This document shows positions 49,101 to 63,314 of a stretch of 64,000 bases of DNA, piece by piece. A program made the translations under genes and the position numbers. The notes beneath the pieces were generated by a model. That model did no database searches. It was not told the DNA's origin and saw only the letters and a program-made list of their open reading frames with translations. This DNA is from Augochlora pura (Eukaryota; Arthropoda; Insecta; Hymenoptera; Halictidae), in the NCBI RefSeq assembly GCF_028453695.1, contig NC_135772.1:19277412-19341411 (forward strand), written 5' to 3'. Each line of letters begins with the position of its first letter. The stretch's first letter is position 1.

Positions 49101-52100
49101 GCCAAGGGGCAGCTCCCTGAGGGCCCTCTCCCAGTCGGGCCTCTGGAAAAGTCCGTTCACCACCTCGAACACTATGCCGTCGCCGCCGACCATCAGCAGG
49201 CCGCTCCATTGATAAATGTCTCTGGTACGGACGAACTCGCGGGCGTAATTCGAGCATTTCGTGATGTGCACCTCGTACGGCCTCTCCGCCTCGGACAGGA
49301 TCGGATGGATCCTCTTCTGGAATGTCTCGCGGCCCTTACCCGGCCCGGACTTCGGGTTCAGTAGAACGAGCAGCTTCCTCTGCTCGCCCGGACACGCTGC
49401 AACAATTTCATGGAAAAACGATCCGATCAGAGATCACGTAGTTCGACTGGAAAAATTCTCATTTTCCTAAGGCAATTTCCTATTCTAATACAAATAATAA
49501 ATCCTATTGCAATTAATAACAAGAAATGCGTTATTGTTGAGTATTTAGACCACTGTTCGACAAGTTAATGTTTCTAGATAACGTAATGGATTTTTAAGTA
49601 TTTATTCGATGCGACAAATGGTCCAGAAACTTTTCGATAATGTACTTTAATATTGAGTGCAATATTTTGTCAATGCAATGCTTTTAAAATTCAAGTACAA
49701 AATTTTATACTGCTTCTGCCTGAATTCTGTGTAATTTTTGAACAACGGTGGTATAATTTTTAATACACTTCTGCCACGCTAAAAAATCTGTAATTCTCTC
49801 GAGATGGTAATATATAAAAAATATTCTAAATTCTCCTCCTGAATCCCAGTTCGTCTCGACTCTAGACGAACACATGTATATGTATACTCATGACCGCACC
49901 TATATGACCGCTGTCTTTTTTTCAGGGATCGATGACGTTCGTCAAGAACGCCACAGAGGATCTCCGGACGATTACGTGACGTGTAATGCAACGAGCGTCT
50001 TTAATCTTTAGAGCACTCTGATGCCGCAGTCGCCAACCCCTTTCGCCGAGATTTCGCTGCAGTCGATTCTTTTTTCCTCCCCTTTTCTCTCGTCCTCCTT
50101 TTCTTCCGCGCGCGATCGTCTTGCGGATTTAGTTTCGGCCGGAGTTTCCGGAGCACGGTTCGTCTCGGTATGTATTTTTGGTATTTGAAAGAGCGCGCGC
50201 AGTTTTCAAAGCCCTCGCCTCTCGCGATTTATTTTCAAAGAACCGTCCGTGCCCGGACAATTGAATTTACCGCGACTCTGCGCGAAGAATTGTCGCAGAA
50301 ATAAAAATAAAATATTTCGACTTTTATTCAATACATTAGACGTAGACAACCGTTTTATTTTAATATTAAATAAAAATGAAAAATTACACTGTTTAAATTG
50401 CAATGAAATTGCAGTTGCAAAGGAAACAATTTATATTTCATTTTTACATTGGTAATTTCGAATAATTCGTTATTTCCTATGGTATCGCAATTTTAGATAG
50501 AAAAAAAAGGCAAGGCAAGAAATTATTTTTTATGCCAAGTGCCGAGTAATATTGTTGCTGCCAGACGAGTCCGATAGTCTATTTGCAAGATTTCATTCGA
50601 CGGTTGCCGATGTCGTAAAGATATTCGCGCGGAAACGACTACATACGTTTATTCATTTTATAGTCGAGTTAAATTTATTACCGCTCTATTCCACGCTTTT
50701 GATTTCAGCAGCATCTAAGACGTTTGACGACTCGGAAACTGCTCTTAAATAACGTAATATCGTCACTGTAACTATCAACGAGTCCAACAGGCTGATACCA
50801 ATATCCTTCTTTCACAGTTATTATAGTCGTAAAACTGACCTTATAAAAAGTCGACCGATTTGTTTAGCGACGTTTTGTGGTCGATTTTTAAAATTCATCG
50901 CTGCTGTATTTCTTGGACTTACGATTCTAACGGCATCCAGGTAGCAATATAATATTAATAGCGAGTACACTAAATGGCCCAACCACTGCTCTTCAATTAT
51001 TCATTCTATAATTGCTGGGATTATACGAATGTTTTCCTGGAAGGCTATAGAAATTGATTTATAGATGTTGTTCGGGGTAAATTACTGCACACCCTGAACT
51101 TTACAATCGAAGAACAGTGGGAAGTTTCAGAACTATGCTAATTTAAAATCTAGTTCTGCCAATGTCATGTTTACGCTGCGGAAACCTTATTTGAACAGTT
51201 TATTTACAGGCAATAATTAAAAGACATTCCTATGATATATCTACCACCTCTGTCACAATTATTTAATTTTAAATAAAAAATATATATAAAATACACGATA
51301 AACAATTTCTAAAAATTACAAAGCCGCTGCCATTTAAAATTGTTATTCGTATTGTTAAAAATTCCAATGGAACAGGGTCTTACAATTTTTTCTGCGCCAC
51401 GAGGATGCTGATATTGGACAGTTCCAGCTTCAAGAAAAACCGGCGGGAGCTGCGCGACGAAAGCAATCGTCGTCTTTTCCAAAGCGAAGGTGTACTTAAG
51501 GCTCGGCTCAAGCGCGCGACACTCTTCTGTTGCGACATATATCATAAACAGAGTGCGCCCGGCTTACGCGGGATAGAGCCGGAAGAAAATAGGTTACCTG
51601 GGATATGCAACCAGGAAAGACCAGTGGAAGAAAATCGCGCGCGTGCAGGTTTGCCCAGCACCGGGTGAAAACTTTAATAAGGCCGCGATCGGATTTACGT
51701 AAAGCTGTTACGCGCGCGGTTACACGTAAGAGTGAAAGTACAGGAGTAAAAGCAGCATGCTTGCAGAGGTGTCGGGGCGTTATAGGTGAAATCACTCGGT
51801 CATTATTATGTTTATCTTCCGCGTGTCGCCGGTTATCGCGAGAGATATCATGGAACTCGACGCGATTTCGAAGAACGGATCCTCGTCGACGTTAACATCG
51901 ATACGGGGGATTCTATTTCATGGCTGCCCGATGCGGATGGCGTTGCAAACAAACGTGCGTGCACCACCGCGCACCGCGAGATTTATCACCAATTTTTTTG
52001 ATCCGGGTTCGGTTTTGGAAAAAAAGGGGAAACTGCGGACGAAACGCGTGCGAAAAATTTGATGAATTTTCACGTACGAGGAAGTTTATGGTACGCGGCG

Positions 52101-55100
52101 AACGCGACAGCATCGTTATTTAGAGATTCGTGGCGCTCGCGTTGCATTTGATAGTGAAAATAGCTAAAAGGGCTGTACCAAATAATCATCAGGATTCACG
52201 GTTTAGAATTAAAGTGAACAAAATAATTCATAAAGCTGCGTAAACTTATATATCTTTGCCAACGGTTTTGTTACGAATTTTTTTAAAGGGTTGAAGGTAT
52301 AAAATGCATTAATCCCAAGGCGATGCCATCTCTCGGTGCGGAATACTACAAGCGAAAAATTCAATTGGACGCTAAAGCGCCAGCTGACGGTCCTAATACT
52401 GTCCACCGTCTACTCAAAGTCGCGACCCGCCGGATGAAAGTTTTATTTGCGACCCTGCTAACGATATCGACGCGGATCGGGATTGCGACCACGGCTCTCT
52501 ATGTAATATGTAAGTCCGTTGGTCCGATGGAACAATTGGGTCGCGCGAGCGCCGCGTCTTAGAGGCGCCAAAACTGTCTCGACATTTTTCCGAAGGAAAC
52601 CGCGACGTGGACGTCGGCCAAATTAACCCGGAACGACCTATATAAAATTTCTGATTACATCTCTCGTTAGATCGTCCCGGTGATATTCGAGTCTATAGAG
52701 GATGTCGCCTCATCTTCCGTTTTATACACTTCGGATCCGCTTTGATGCGAGACCGTGGAAGGATAGAGTGAGAATAATTGAATAATATAATCGAGATTAT
52801 GTGTAAACGAGTTCCTTGTCAGCGACGATTGACTGAAAATAAGATTCTACTCTATTCTACAGGGTGGCCATTGAAAAATAAAACTTGGTCTTTTTTTTAT
52901 GGAGTATATATTCGAGATTAAAATGGCTACGTATGATGTTCAGAATAAAATTCAACGAGCTTCGCTATTCCAATGAAAAAAATTATACAAAATCGGAGAA
53001 AACACTGGCAACATTTTAATATTTAATTAATGTTCAATTAATATTTAATGTTCTAATTTCCCGGTTTGAAAGAAGTCGACGACGTGAATGAAATAATAAG
53101 CAATTCAAAATACCACCTCGTATAATTGCCCAGGGCAAACTCCTGTATTTTTCATCGAGCTATTAAACCCGACCATAAGAAATTTCTCTGACGGAAAAAT
53201 TTCCCTTTTCTTCTTTGGAAAAAATAATATATTGTTCGCGAAAGAGAAAGCGGTCGCGCGCGCCGCGAGCCGAAGAATGCGGCGAATCGATAAATCAATC
53301 GCGCGACGCTTGTTTCGACGATTAACCATTGTTCGATTAATCAAGGCAATCGATTACCCGACGCCGGATCGCGTATAATCGACGCGACACAATCGCTCGT
53401 AATATCTGCATAACACCGAGGTGGTGTGGATGCGTTCGCATTGATTTTATTTATCTGCCAACGAAAAGATTGCTAAACGGGTTGATCGCCGGGTGCTCGA
53501 CATGCCGGAGTCAAGTCGGCTGTGCGTTCTACCGGGTGATCCGTGAACGTCGAACTTACCGTGCATATAATAATCGCGGACGATTTTGCGTGGATCGAGT
53601 CTCGCACGGTGCTGTGAAATTGTTATATAAACTGCGGGTCGTGTTACCACTGCACATGGCCGGTGGAATTGATACTGGACGAAGTAAACGGACACGCGAC
53701 CCGGCGGGTTTGTTCTGTCTTCTATGTTTGTCATTCGTTTACCGTACTACGCAAATTAACACCAATGACCAGACACGCGAAATCGGAGTAACTTCTTTCT
53801 TTATTTATTTAACGCTCGGTATCCCGAGTCAGAATCGTATCAGTTGAGAAGGAAATACCGCAAAGAACAATTTCTTTTACGAAATGCAGTGCACAAAATT
53901 TCGGGCTATATTACGTTAAACAAAGCGAAAAACTAAAGCTTCGGAAAATAATTTTTAAGAATTGGAAAGTTACATGAATATATCCTAAAATTTGAGGAAG
54001 CAATGATCAGTTACATGCTCTGGCAAATAAACTATTTGATTCCGCAACCTTTTCAATGCTTCACGTGGAGAAACTTATACTGCCATACTATGTGATTAAT
54101 GTTTTATTAAAATAACGAAATTGGCACTTGGGCAAGAGATGCGTTTGAACTACATATAATTAAGTAGGGAACAGGTTCTTAAAGGCAAACGTATTTTATA
54201 ATGAAAAGATAGGGACGGATAAAAAGTATTAGCAATTTATGGCTCGCATAGTAGATCGGCATGAAAAATGATGATCAAGTTCGATAAAAAGACCGTGTCG
54301 TCCGAAGGCCGCCGCCGTCACGTCGCAGCAATCAAAGTGTTAATGAACTCTAATATATGCGAGCCGTAATCCGCGAGAAACTTAAATTGTTCGAATTTGC
54401 CAAATGAGGTATTCGATAATCGAGCGTGCTGTTGCATCACACATTTAAACGTCTTACTTATAATGATTAGATTGTGGCTACGTGTATAAAATTTCTTTTA
54501 AACTAAAATTCATATTGTACCATTCTTATTTGTACTGTAAAAAATATTGCAGTTAACAAAATTAATATTTCCGCTGTTTCCAATCTCTTAAACCGAGTTG
54601 TGAAAATTAAAATTTCCAGAAAAATCCGCAGTTTGTAATTTATATTAGTTCGCGAGTATTAATACAAAGGAATGTCTACAGGATCGACCGATCAGATAGA
54701 AACGCTTGTTTAAACAATTTCATCTGCTTCCGAAGCTTTGGATTTCCGATGCTGTGAAATCGCTGAGAGAATTAAATAATTAATTCGATTCCTCCGGAAA
54801 CGAATCGCGGTTTATCATCGGCTTTTATGCTCGCGTGCACACTTCTGCGCCACCCTGTATAGAAAAAGAAAGAAATATCGCCACGTCGGTTAGCCTTTTT
54901 CATTCATCCGGTCAGTCCGCGTGTCAACGAATTGTTTCATTAGAATGCATGGGCTCGAGGCGTTCTAATGCCTGTATGAAAAACACGTTTTCGTTTTATA
55001 CACAGCTTATACGCATAGATTGCGTTCGTGTTCCTGGTTCACATATATTATCGAACACGGCCCATGCCGAATAAATTATTCCCACGCAAAACCAACGGAT

Positions 55101-58100
55101 TCGGTGATTCGACGGCGGCGGGGGTGGCACGGTCGATAATCTTTTCTGCCAATTAATTGCAATTGAGACCGACATGATTCGATTATATCTACGTTTTCAC
55201 GGACACCCTCATCCGTCTTTATACACCGTATCTTATCGTGTCGGTAAGAAAGAGATAAAACCCGATTATAACCGTTGCCATAAATCAATAAACTTTTCGA
55301 TCCTTTAAACGACGTTTAGAATTTACAGAATTACCTGAACTGTGCTCTTTGCTCTGTTTTCTCTTTTATCGGATCTTTCGACGCGTTTGTCGACGTTCAA
55401 TTGTCACACAACGGGTTTTACTAGCGTATTTCGATAACTCCCTTCTCTTCGAGCGTCTACGTGTCCATACGCTCTTGTCGATTACGTTTATCAGCGACGA
55501 GAAAATGTAATTAATTACCTGCGTAGTTCGCTCGCTATAAGCAAGTTCATTATAGTTATAATTTTCATACTATTCGATAGCTATGAAAAACTGGGCCGAC
55601 GCATAAACGAAAACGTGTCGATTACATAAAATAGTTCCTTGCAAACAATACGTCAAATGCTTTTTTACCAAGCGTCGTTTACCTGTTTTTTTTTTGGTGT
55701 CGCGTTTTACGGAGCAAAAGAAAGAGATTTACAATGCCATAGTCAATCAGGAAGAAATCAATGGACTTGTCACTCTTCCGAGCTGTGTAGAATTTTTATG
55801 ATTCTGCAAATTGTTCGTTGTCAGAGCGCGGATCGAAAAAAAAAGAACGGAGTACGTGCTCCATCTCGATTAAGTTAATATCGTGGAAATTGTGTTTCCG
55901 GATGTCCGAAGGACCTTTATCACCGCGGTGTATTATTGTACTCTCGCGAATCGGCCGCGATGCACTTGCTTTTTTGTCGCGCGGGTCATGTTCGTGCAAA
56001 TAAATTAACATCTTTTCCGCGAACCGCTTTTACCTCTCCTCCTCTCCAGGTGTATCGACGTCAATCGGTGTTGTAAAACATTTAAACATATCGGCTTCGA
56101 TTACGTTTGCGATGCGCGTTGTCGGAAGTCGAAACGTTGTAAAGGAGCTTACGCAATGTCGCGCGAGTCCGAAGGATCGTGACGAAACGAAATATTGAAA
56201 GAAATCAGCTGCGCCCGTCGCTTCCTGTTGCGATTCCGAATCAGCCGGCGAACAGGCATTATTATATCGCCGAGACGCGTACGTGTGTGCCGCGCGCGCG
56301 TTTTTCCCCATCTCGCGCGAAGTGTATTACCTAATACCGCGCCTATGCGCCGGATCCGTTTATATAAGTGATTTATGCATTTTGCAATCTTGTAGCCATC
56401 CCGACAAGAGCGGCGATGCCCCTGCAGCGCGAACCCCCCGGGCCACTTTCCATCGGTCGAAAAAAATGGTGTTCTCTCGACTTTTATCGCGCGCCGCCGT
56501 CGTTGCTTCAACGTTCAATTGCAACAGGATAATTGTTCTTACATTTTTATCGTTTCTCGTTAATCAAATATGTCGTTAAAGACGACTAAAAAGAATCGCC
56601 TCGATCGAATTAAAAGACAGAATTTATTCCAATTTTTTTTGCAACTTTTTATCATAGCGTTTTGCTATAATAAAGACACATATTCAATCATTTTTCGTCG
56701 CACTTGCATATAATTTTTAAAACAAGAAACATATCTTCTCCTTAATAATAATACAGATTGTCATAAAACCCGTGAACACTTTTTTTACACGTCGAAACGA
56801 TCGACGCGATAAAATCCCGTTTTCCACGAGGTGTGTCGCGAGTCCCAAGCCATAAATGCACCGAATTAGCACGGAGGTCTGGGCGATGACGGAAGAGGTT
56901 TTTCTTCGGCGAGGTCGGACTTTTACGATTGACCAGGGACAAGCAACTATAGCAGTCGCGGGAGCACGCATAAATGGCGACGCAAGGTCTGTCTAAAAAG
57001 CCGAGGGAACTGAATAAGAATTTCAATCCCCCCTCCCCCAAACCCTTGTCCGGACTATTTCGCGATCGATTCTATGCGGGCTATTCGCTACTACTTCCTC
57101 GAGATGGAACAATGGCGTAAATCTTCGGAGGATATTGTTCTTAGGCTGCCGTACTATGCTCCGCGGTGGCATGATTACTTTTCTTCTTTGAAGCATCATC
57201 GTGGGTCTGGCGAGATGAAGTCCTACGGTCTACTGAAAAATGGCGAACGTGACGGTTGAATTGCATTGCGAAAGTTGTGCGCTAAGTTAAATATGTAAAA
57301 ATAAATTTAGAAAGTTTCATAGAAATATTTTCTATGGTTTCTCTTTTAAAAAATTCCGAACTGCAGTTAATTATAATAAACGAAAAATGAAAACGTCGAC
57401 GCAATTAAAATTCGTACTTAAATCAATCGCCGTAGCTGTTCGAGACCAGGTCATCGAGCGAGTCAAGATGAATCAAGAACGATCGAATAGATCACGTTAT
57501 TCGCAAGAAACGCCAGCGCACAGTTTCGCTCCTGCGTTTATACCGCGAAGAACAGAGTCTTTCCCTCGTGAGTTAATCCTTTCAATAGAGTTTTTGCTTG
57601 CATCTATTAATCACGGTCTGTTAAGCACTTAATTGAGAATGATATGATCCTTATACAGGGTGTCCCGTTATTAAACGGTCGGCACAAAGAAGCCGGCTGT
57701 GCAAACAAAACGAAGGGAGAAAAAAAGAGCTCGCGCTCACCCAAAACGAAACACTCGACGCCCCCGGCTGGCTGCGTTAACGCTTAATGAACGTAAAAAA
57801 AAAAAATATACTGTTCACACAATTTGCATGGCGGAGTGTCACTGACAAATGATTTATAATTAGATGGTGATTTATCTCAATGAACGAGCAATTTCTATCC
57901 GGTTTCTGAACAAGTCTGCTTTCAATTTCCGCGGTGTTTTCTAGACTGCAAGACTTTCTGGACTTTATCTGGACAGTCTGGACGATCGATGATCTCTCGT
58001 TGCAAAGGTCACGATACAAGATCAACGAAAATAAACATATCTAATTAATCTCACGTTTATCAGAGCCACGCTAATTGCAAGTCTGCGGATTTTATGCATT

Positions 58101-61100
58101 TGCGACAAAAATGAACCGATAAAGTGCAAACCAGTGAAAACATTGAATGAATTTAAAGACACTATTACATTATTTTCAACCGAATAAAATAATTGATGAA
58201 TGAAAGAAATATCTACGGTGCTTCCACATCTCGCGATTAAAGCAGGCAATTTTATTTACGAAGGAAACGAGGGGACGCAACAAAGAACAGTGCAAACCCA
58301 CCGGCGCAATTTAAGATGATTAACAGAGGAAACTATTTCCATGTAATCCGAGCGTTCCGCGGTCGATGCAAATGTTTATTTCGCAAAAGACCGCCGTTCC
58401 ATTAGTTACCTTCGATTGCATAGATTGCGATCGCCCTTGCGCGATTATCTCATCCGCGTTTAACGAGAAATTTCTATTCAGGAAACTGGTGGACCGGCGA
58501 TAAAGTCACGGCCGTTGCAAACGACTAACAGCTTAATGGTTTTTCGATGGCAGGTCGAGTGGCACCGGGAAATATATATACGTGTTCCACGATGAAATTC
58601 TTCTGCCGGAGAATGATCGTTTTATGAGACACGATCGCCCGAATGCCCTACAGGTTGCCGGTGTTATTAAAGAGACAAAGATTTGGCACCGATGCAATGG
58701 AATCCTTGGATTCGGCCACCTTCGGCGCACCGAATAACGAACCTCTACGAAGACAGGTTAATAAATCATCCCCTCCCACCGGCGGCTTAAGCGGCTTTCT
58801 TCCGGTCGATTGTTTGAAAGTCGCGTGATTTGTTGGACGCGTATCGCGCCCGCTCGGGAAGTCGCGAATTGTGCTGCTTTAGGGGGCCGGAGACGTTTAT
58901 GTGCGTCCTATGTTTCTCGCGGAAAGATCGCGATTGTGCGCGAGATACGAGGCGCGACAGACCATCGAGAAAACAATGAAATTATGTGGAATGTATAACA
59001 TATTTCGATCTGCTTGCGAGGCTTCTTTTTCAAGTCGACGGAAAACAGTTTTTTTTGCTTACTTTAAATACGATATAAAAATGTAACTGGAATATAAAAC
59101 ACAGCGCTTTGGAAAACAATAAACGCGATGCGAGCGTCGAGAAAAATTCGTGACATACTTTTGAAAATGTTACTGCAACGTTTGGAAATGTTCTCGAGAG
59201 TGAAACGTGGATTTTAGAATGCCGATGCAAATTGAGAAATAACAGGACGTAATGCCCGGTGAATGTATTGTACACAATGTGTAATACTCTGTAATACCTG
59301 TGGACCTTCATGCATTCATATTTTTAGCGTGCAACAGAATCTGTGCTATTGATGAAAATTATTAACGCGCTTATTTCAATTTTCTATGGAAGACAGACTA
59401 GTTTTATTTTTAGTTGAAAATGTAAGTCGGATATAAAACGCAACCAACCAGCAGGGAAACCATAAAACGCGGATGATATGAAATCTAATTGGAAATATTA
59501 CCATCGTTGCAAATAAAATGTAAATTTAAAAATACGAGTAACTAATTGAGGAAATGCAGCGCGACGCGGTGACAAGTATCGATAAATATTTTTTCTAAGC
59601 GTGTCACAGATTGTTAATGTTTGAAAGTACTATTATGACAAGACTTTGGATCTGTCATGCATTAACACATTCGCTGCCGTCGTTACACACGTGTGACGCT
59701 CGCGATCTTGAAGTTTATGCATATTATTCATGCACGTAGATAGCCAAATTAATGTTATGCGCTATTAATCACGCGCTACATAATTTGTTACCATTTAAAT
59801 TCATTGCATGTAATACAATAGCGAAGTAGTCTGCGACTTTCGTTTGTTAAATTTTGCAGATAAACAATTGGAAAAAGTTGGTAAACGATAAAACTTGATG
59901 AAGAGTGCATTTTTAACTATAAAGTTTCACATTGACAAACTGTAGAGGAATAAATTTTTACACTGAGAAATCATAGAAGAGTAAATCTCTGCATGGAAGA
60001 ATTCCGACAGAATGATTTTCTATATTTAGAAATCGTGGACGAACAAATTATTTCACCAAGAAATTTTCAATGATTCGTATTCGGTAAAAATTGCAATGAA
60101 CGTTTAGCATCGTAACTCTTTCCGTGTACAAAAGTAGGCACGACCGCATAAATCGCTCGCGGCGACGTTGTGCAATTGTGAATAAACGCAGCGTGTTACA
60201 AAGAAATAACGCAATTAGCGCGATAATAAAGCAAGAGAGCTTCGAGTAAACTCCACTGTTTACTTGAAGAACGAATATTTTATAGTATTAGCCGCGCGAG
60301 CGCCTCTTGTATCCGCTAAATAATTCTATGAAAATTTCCCGCGGTTTCTTGTACAAATCTCCTCATCTTGGACATCGTAAATATTTGTATCGTCTTTCCT
60401 CGACGCGAGGAAAAAAAAAACGTGAACATTTCTTCCATCGACGAACGCTGTCCAAATACGACGCGATGCAAATGTTTCGTAAATGTTTTACCGGGTTTTT
60501 TTTTTCGTCAAATAAATTCACGTCACTGTACGCTGTACGGTTCTCAGAACAGTATGAATCGTTGCGAATAAAGGATACAGTGAGTAGCGAGCAGGCAGAG
60601 GTGTTAAAATACTTTCCTCTATATTTCTGACTTGTTAAACAGAAAGTTGGTAACACTAACATAATTCGATTGCATGAAAAAGAATATAAAATGATCAGGA
60701 TTAGGGGATTTTTAAATATTGTGTAACAGTAATATTATACAATAATATCTTCTGAGAAAACAATTGAAATTCGTAAAAAGACGATTAAAATTAATTGACA
60801 TAACCTTGTTATAACGATAAATAATGATTCTTTTTCATTCAAGGATGTTCAGGGATGGGAAAAATTAATCGATTTAGACAGCGTGTAGCATAATGATCTC
60901 CCCGTGCAAGCTTGAAGAATATACTGGGAGGTGAATAATATCGAATCCGCCGAAACAGGAAGCGAACGCGCATAAATTTCACACGAGTCCTGCCACCGGC
61001 GGAATAATGATTTTTCTGCTCCTCGAAAATGCGGATATTACGCTGCAGAAAACGCGCTAATGAAAAGGACCACGGAACGGAAGGATGCGGACGCGCCGTA

Positions 61101-63314
61101 CTGACGGAAATTGGCCTAATTTCAACGAGTTTTTCAGTTAGACCGCCTCGTTTTTTATCTGGGAAAACGTCTTGTTTGATCTGCCGATTTTTCGACGATT
61201 TATAAGAGCTAAATAGCCAGAGATTCTGCAGACATTAATTCATTTTGCAAACTCTAAAGTAACGCTCTAATTGGATATCATTTCTTCTTTAATTTTAAAT
61301 CTCGGAGAATCGTGAAATGATTTACACGATTCAAGACCTCCTCTGTGAAATTCAAACAGGTTGCGGGTATTAAAGTTTAAGTACCTTTTCCCATTGAAAT
61401 TTTCCGCGTTTCTGAAACATATTATTTAAGCATGGTACTGAAAAGGAATACATGCGATCTGTTCATTAAAATTCATGACTAAGATAATAATGACCGAGCA
61501 AGTGCACGTTCGCTGAAGCACAGCGCAAGACTAACCAGACTTGGTAGCAAAAAAACAATAAAACATGCGAACATGAGAACCATAAAATGTCAGAAGATCT
61601 GTCGAATTAATTATATACCGTGATCTCCAAATCAAACTAATAAATCTTTCAATGAAAAAGAAATGTTGACAAGAGTTTTAAGCAATTCCTAATATTAGAC
61701 GAATGATATAACGCGTCGCGTGACTGTCACAGAGAATGTTATCGTAACGTAATTAATTATCAGTACAACATTGATCAACCGGAAACCTAATAGAATTCCC
61801 AAAGGTATATACACTTGCCGAGTATAAACACAGAGAAAGACAGAGGACCAACCGTGCATCCACGAATTAATTCAGCACCGCAGAATTAATTGTTTACCTC
61901 AGCCAGAGGTGAACTCGGGGAACACTTGTTGTATTAGATACCAAGATATTACATGCATTCAGTTGGACCTACTCAGGCAGGCATGTTGGCAACCGGCCTG
62001 CATATGCAGGCTATGTAATAGAAAGTATTTCACATTCTAATGTACATGTATCACTCGGCATTTACATTGCCAGGAAATGTAACAGGCCATTAAGATTTAA
62101 ATGAAAAATATGGAATACCTTTGAACCTCTGTCAAACAACCAAAAATATGAAATGTGTCCTATACAAACGTTATAACACAATTCTAGTCTCAGTTACAGA
62201 ATTCGGATAACTCGGATTAACGCACGAACGTTAACAGAACGTTTTGCATTAGGTTCTTTCAAGATCCTAGGTCATCGATATTTCCAAGGCCGCGCAATCA
62301 TCTTGCCAGGCCAAAGTCGTGATCTTGATTACCGTGTGACATCGATAAAATCGCCCTGATTTCCATAACGAATGGCTATGCAAATCCGATCACGTTGCTT
62401 CGATAATAACAGTGATACACAAGATGTTCGAGCTGGACGAGACACCCTGTATACTCGATTATCCCCGTAACCCGAGCTTCCCAGACAAAACATTGTTTAT
62501 CTCATTAAAAAATGACGAGAGACAGGGATCACAGTTTTCTGATACCAGTGCAGACTATCGGATTCAGTAAGCAGAACATATCATTACATAATATTAGTGT
62601 TCAACTTGTTTTGCGCGACCGCCACAGATATTGCAATGGCGTTAGGAACAGTCGGTTACCTAACGTTATCATCCGCCTAATCAGCGTCGCGCCGATTCGC
62701 TTGAAGAAAAGAAGGTTCTCCGGTAGGGTGGCTGTAATTAATCGAGCAGCCCGTTATCGCGTCTCCATTCAGTACTCACCGTTGATCAGCGACTCAAGGT
62801 TCCCGTGACTGGGGCTCATAAAGCTCTTTGGCACGGGCACGCTGGCGATCAAGCATTTGATGGCTAGCCGCCACCTGCTCGCCTCCCGCAGATTGTCCTC
62901 GTACTTGTCGAAGCTGCGGAACCGCAAAGTGATGGTGGTCCTCTCGCGTCGCTTCGCATCCTTCATGCGGGCCTTCTTCAGCGTGTAAGCGTAAAGGTAG
63001 AGATAGGCCGATGTATCGAACTCGTCGTAGCACTGGTACGCTTCGGCCGACTCGACCAGCTTCAATTGCGATCTCGAGGTGCCCGGGCCGCAGACACAGC
63101 TTCCCGCGCTTTTGCGTTTCGAGCGCATACATCTGCAGCCGATTATGTCTCCCAACGCGATCGTCTCGACCTTCGTCGCACCATTGTTATCCTTCTCGAG
63201 GCTGAGACCTTTCTCGGTCAGCCTCACTTTGTAGTAGGTGTTCTTCTTCGAGGTGACATAGAAGGTCTCTTCCAGGAGCGTGCTAGAGTGCACTTGACCA
63301 CCGCCGTCCTCCAT
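37128..63314 (-). CDS. Sphk: Sphingosine kinase with PH-like N-terminal region
   Basis: Seven coding exons on the - strand: 62780-63314 (ATG), 49045-49396, 39122-39490, 38782-39029, 38477-38566, 37769-37908 and 37128-37316 (stop). All phases agree and give 640 codons, similar to the insect enzymes. Residues 1-178 form a PH-like N-terminal region. The diacylglycerol-kinase-type catalytic domain starts at LLVLLNPKSGPGKG (187-200). The nucleotide motif is LMVGGDGIVFEVVNG (246-260), where Asp251 corresponds to the catalytic Asp of the SGDG motif, and GSGNGLAKS lies at 283-290. IGWGLLADIDIESERLR and the acidic, serine-rich insert at 38.8-39.0 kb follow. The C-terminal lobe contains FVMVHAAYQSHLG, MIPVKAFRIEPE and VDGERVDYGPLQ. 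The enzyme phosphorylates sphingosine to sphingosine-1-phosphate with ATP. Insects have one or two copies, and I cannot say whether this is the Sk1 or Sk2 orthologue. Confidence 0.93.
42486..42503. repeat. GA dinucleotide microsatellite
   Basis: Nine GA units in the large sphingosine kinase intron. It would be a GAGA-factor-type binding tract if used, but no sign of that is visible. Confidence 0.75.
43184..43222. repeat. Perfect 14-bp AT-rich hairpin
   Basis: TTATTACTATTATT at 43184-43197 pairs exactly with AATAATAGTAATAA at 43209-43222 across an 11-base loop of AAT units. It is probably a by-product of AAT/ATT microsatellite growth. Confidence 0.75.
45846..45975. mobile_element. 130-bp foldback element, CTATAGT...GCGCGACAAGAA ends
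   Basis: The left arm starts CTATAGT at 45846 and contains CGCGCGACAAGAA. The right arm, read on the other strand, starts CTATAGTACTCGCGCGACAA and then AGAAGGCG. Pairing continues imperfectly inward through TTTACGTTCCCCCTCTTA and a related block, so almost the whole 130 bases fold on themselves. There is no coding capacity and no clear target duplication. It lies in the large sphingosine kinase intron. It is probably a nonautonomous foldback transposon (MITE). Confidence 0.65.
48999..49021 (+). repeat. G-tract with quadruplex-forming pattern next to a splice donor
   Basis: An eight-G run is followed by three GGG/GG runs separated by single A residues (GGGAGGGAGGGAGG). The gene runs on the opposite strand, so its transcript carries a C-rich and CCCT-rich tract starting 23 bases after the donor of the nucleotide-binding exon at 49045. 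The template-strand G-tract can form an intramolecular quadruplex. Confidence 0.85.
49397..62779. other. Largest sphingosine kinase intron (13.4 kb), no other gene recognised
   Basis: GC- and CpG-enriched intronic sequence. Isolated copies of CAGGGTG-type transposon ends occur at 52860 (+), 54851 (-), 57656 (+) and 62443 (-), but no transposase remnant links them. No exon with coding character or known similarity was found on either strand. Confidence 0.6.
57656..57667 (+). mobile_element. Isolated transposon-end-like motif TA-CAGGGTGTCCCG
   Basis: TA is followed by CAGGGTGTCCCG and then a short palindrome (CCGTTATTAAACGG). The same beginning appears on the opposite strand at 62443-62449. 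CAGGGTG-type ends next to TA suggest fragments of Tc1/mariner-like elements. No second end at a plausible distance was found. Confidence 0.35.

Noticed and set aside
52860..54857. Pair of inward-facing CAGGGTGGC motifs that could bound a 2-kb transposon
   Set aside because: The two ends match for only nine bases and no transposase or other coding remnant lies between them.
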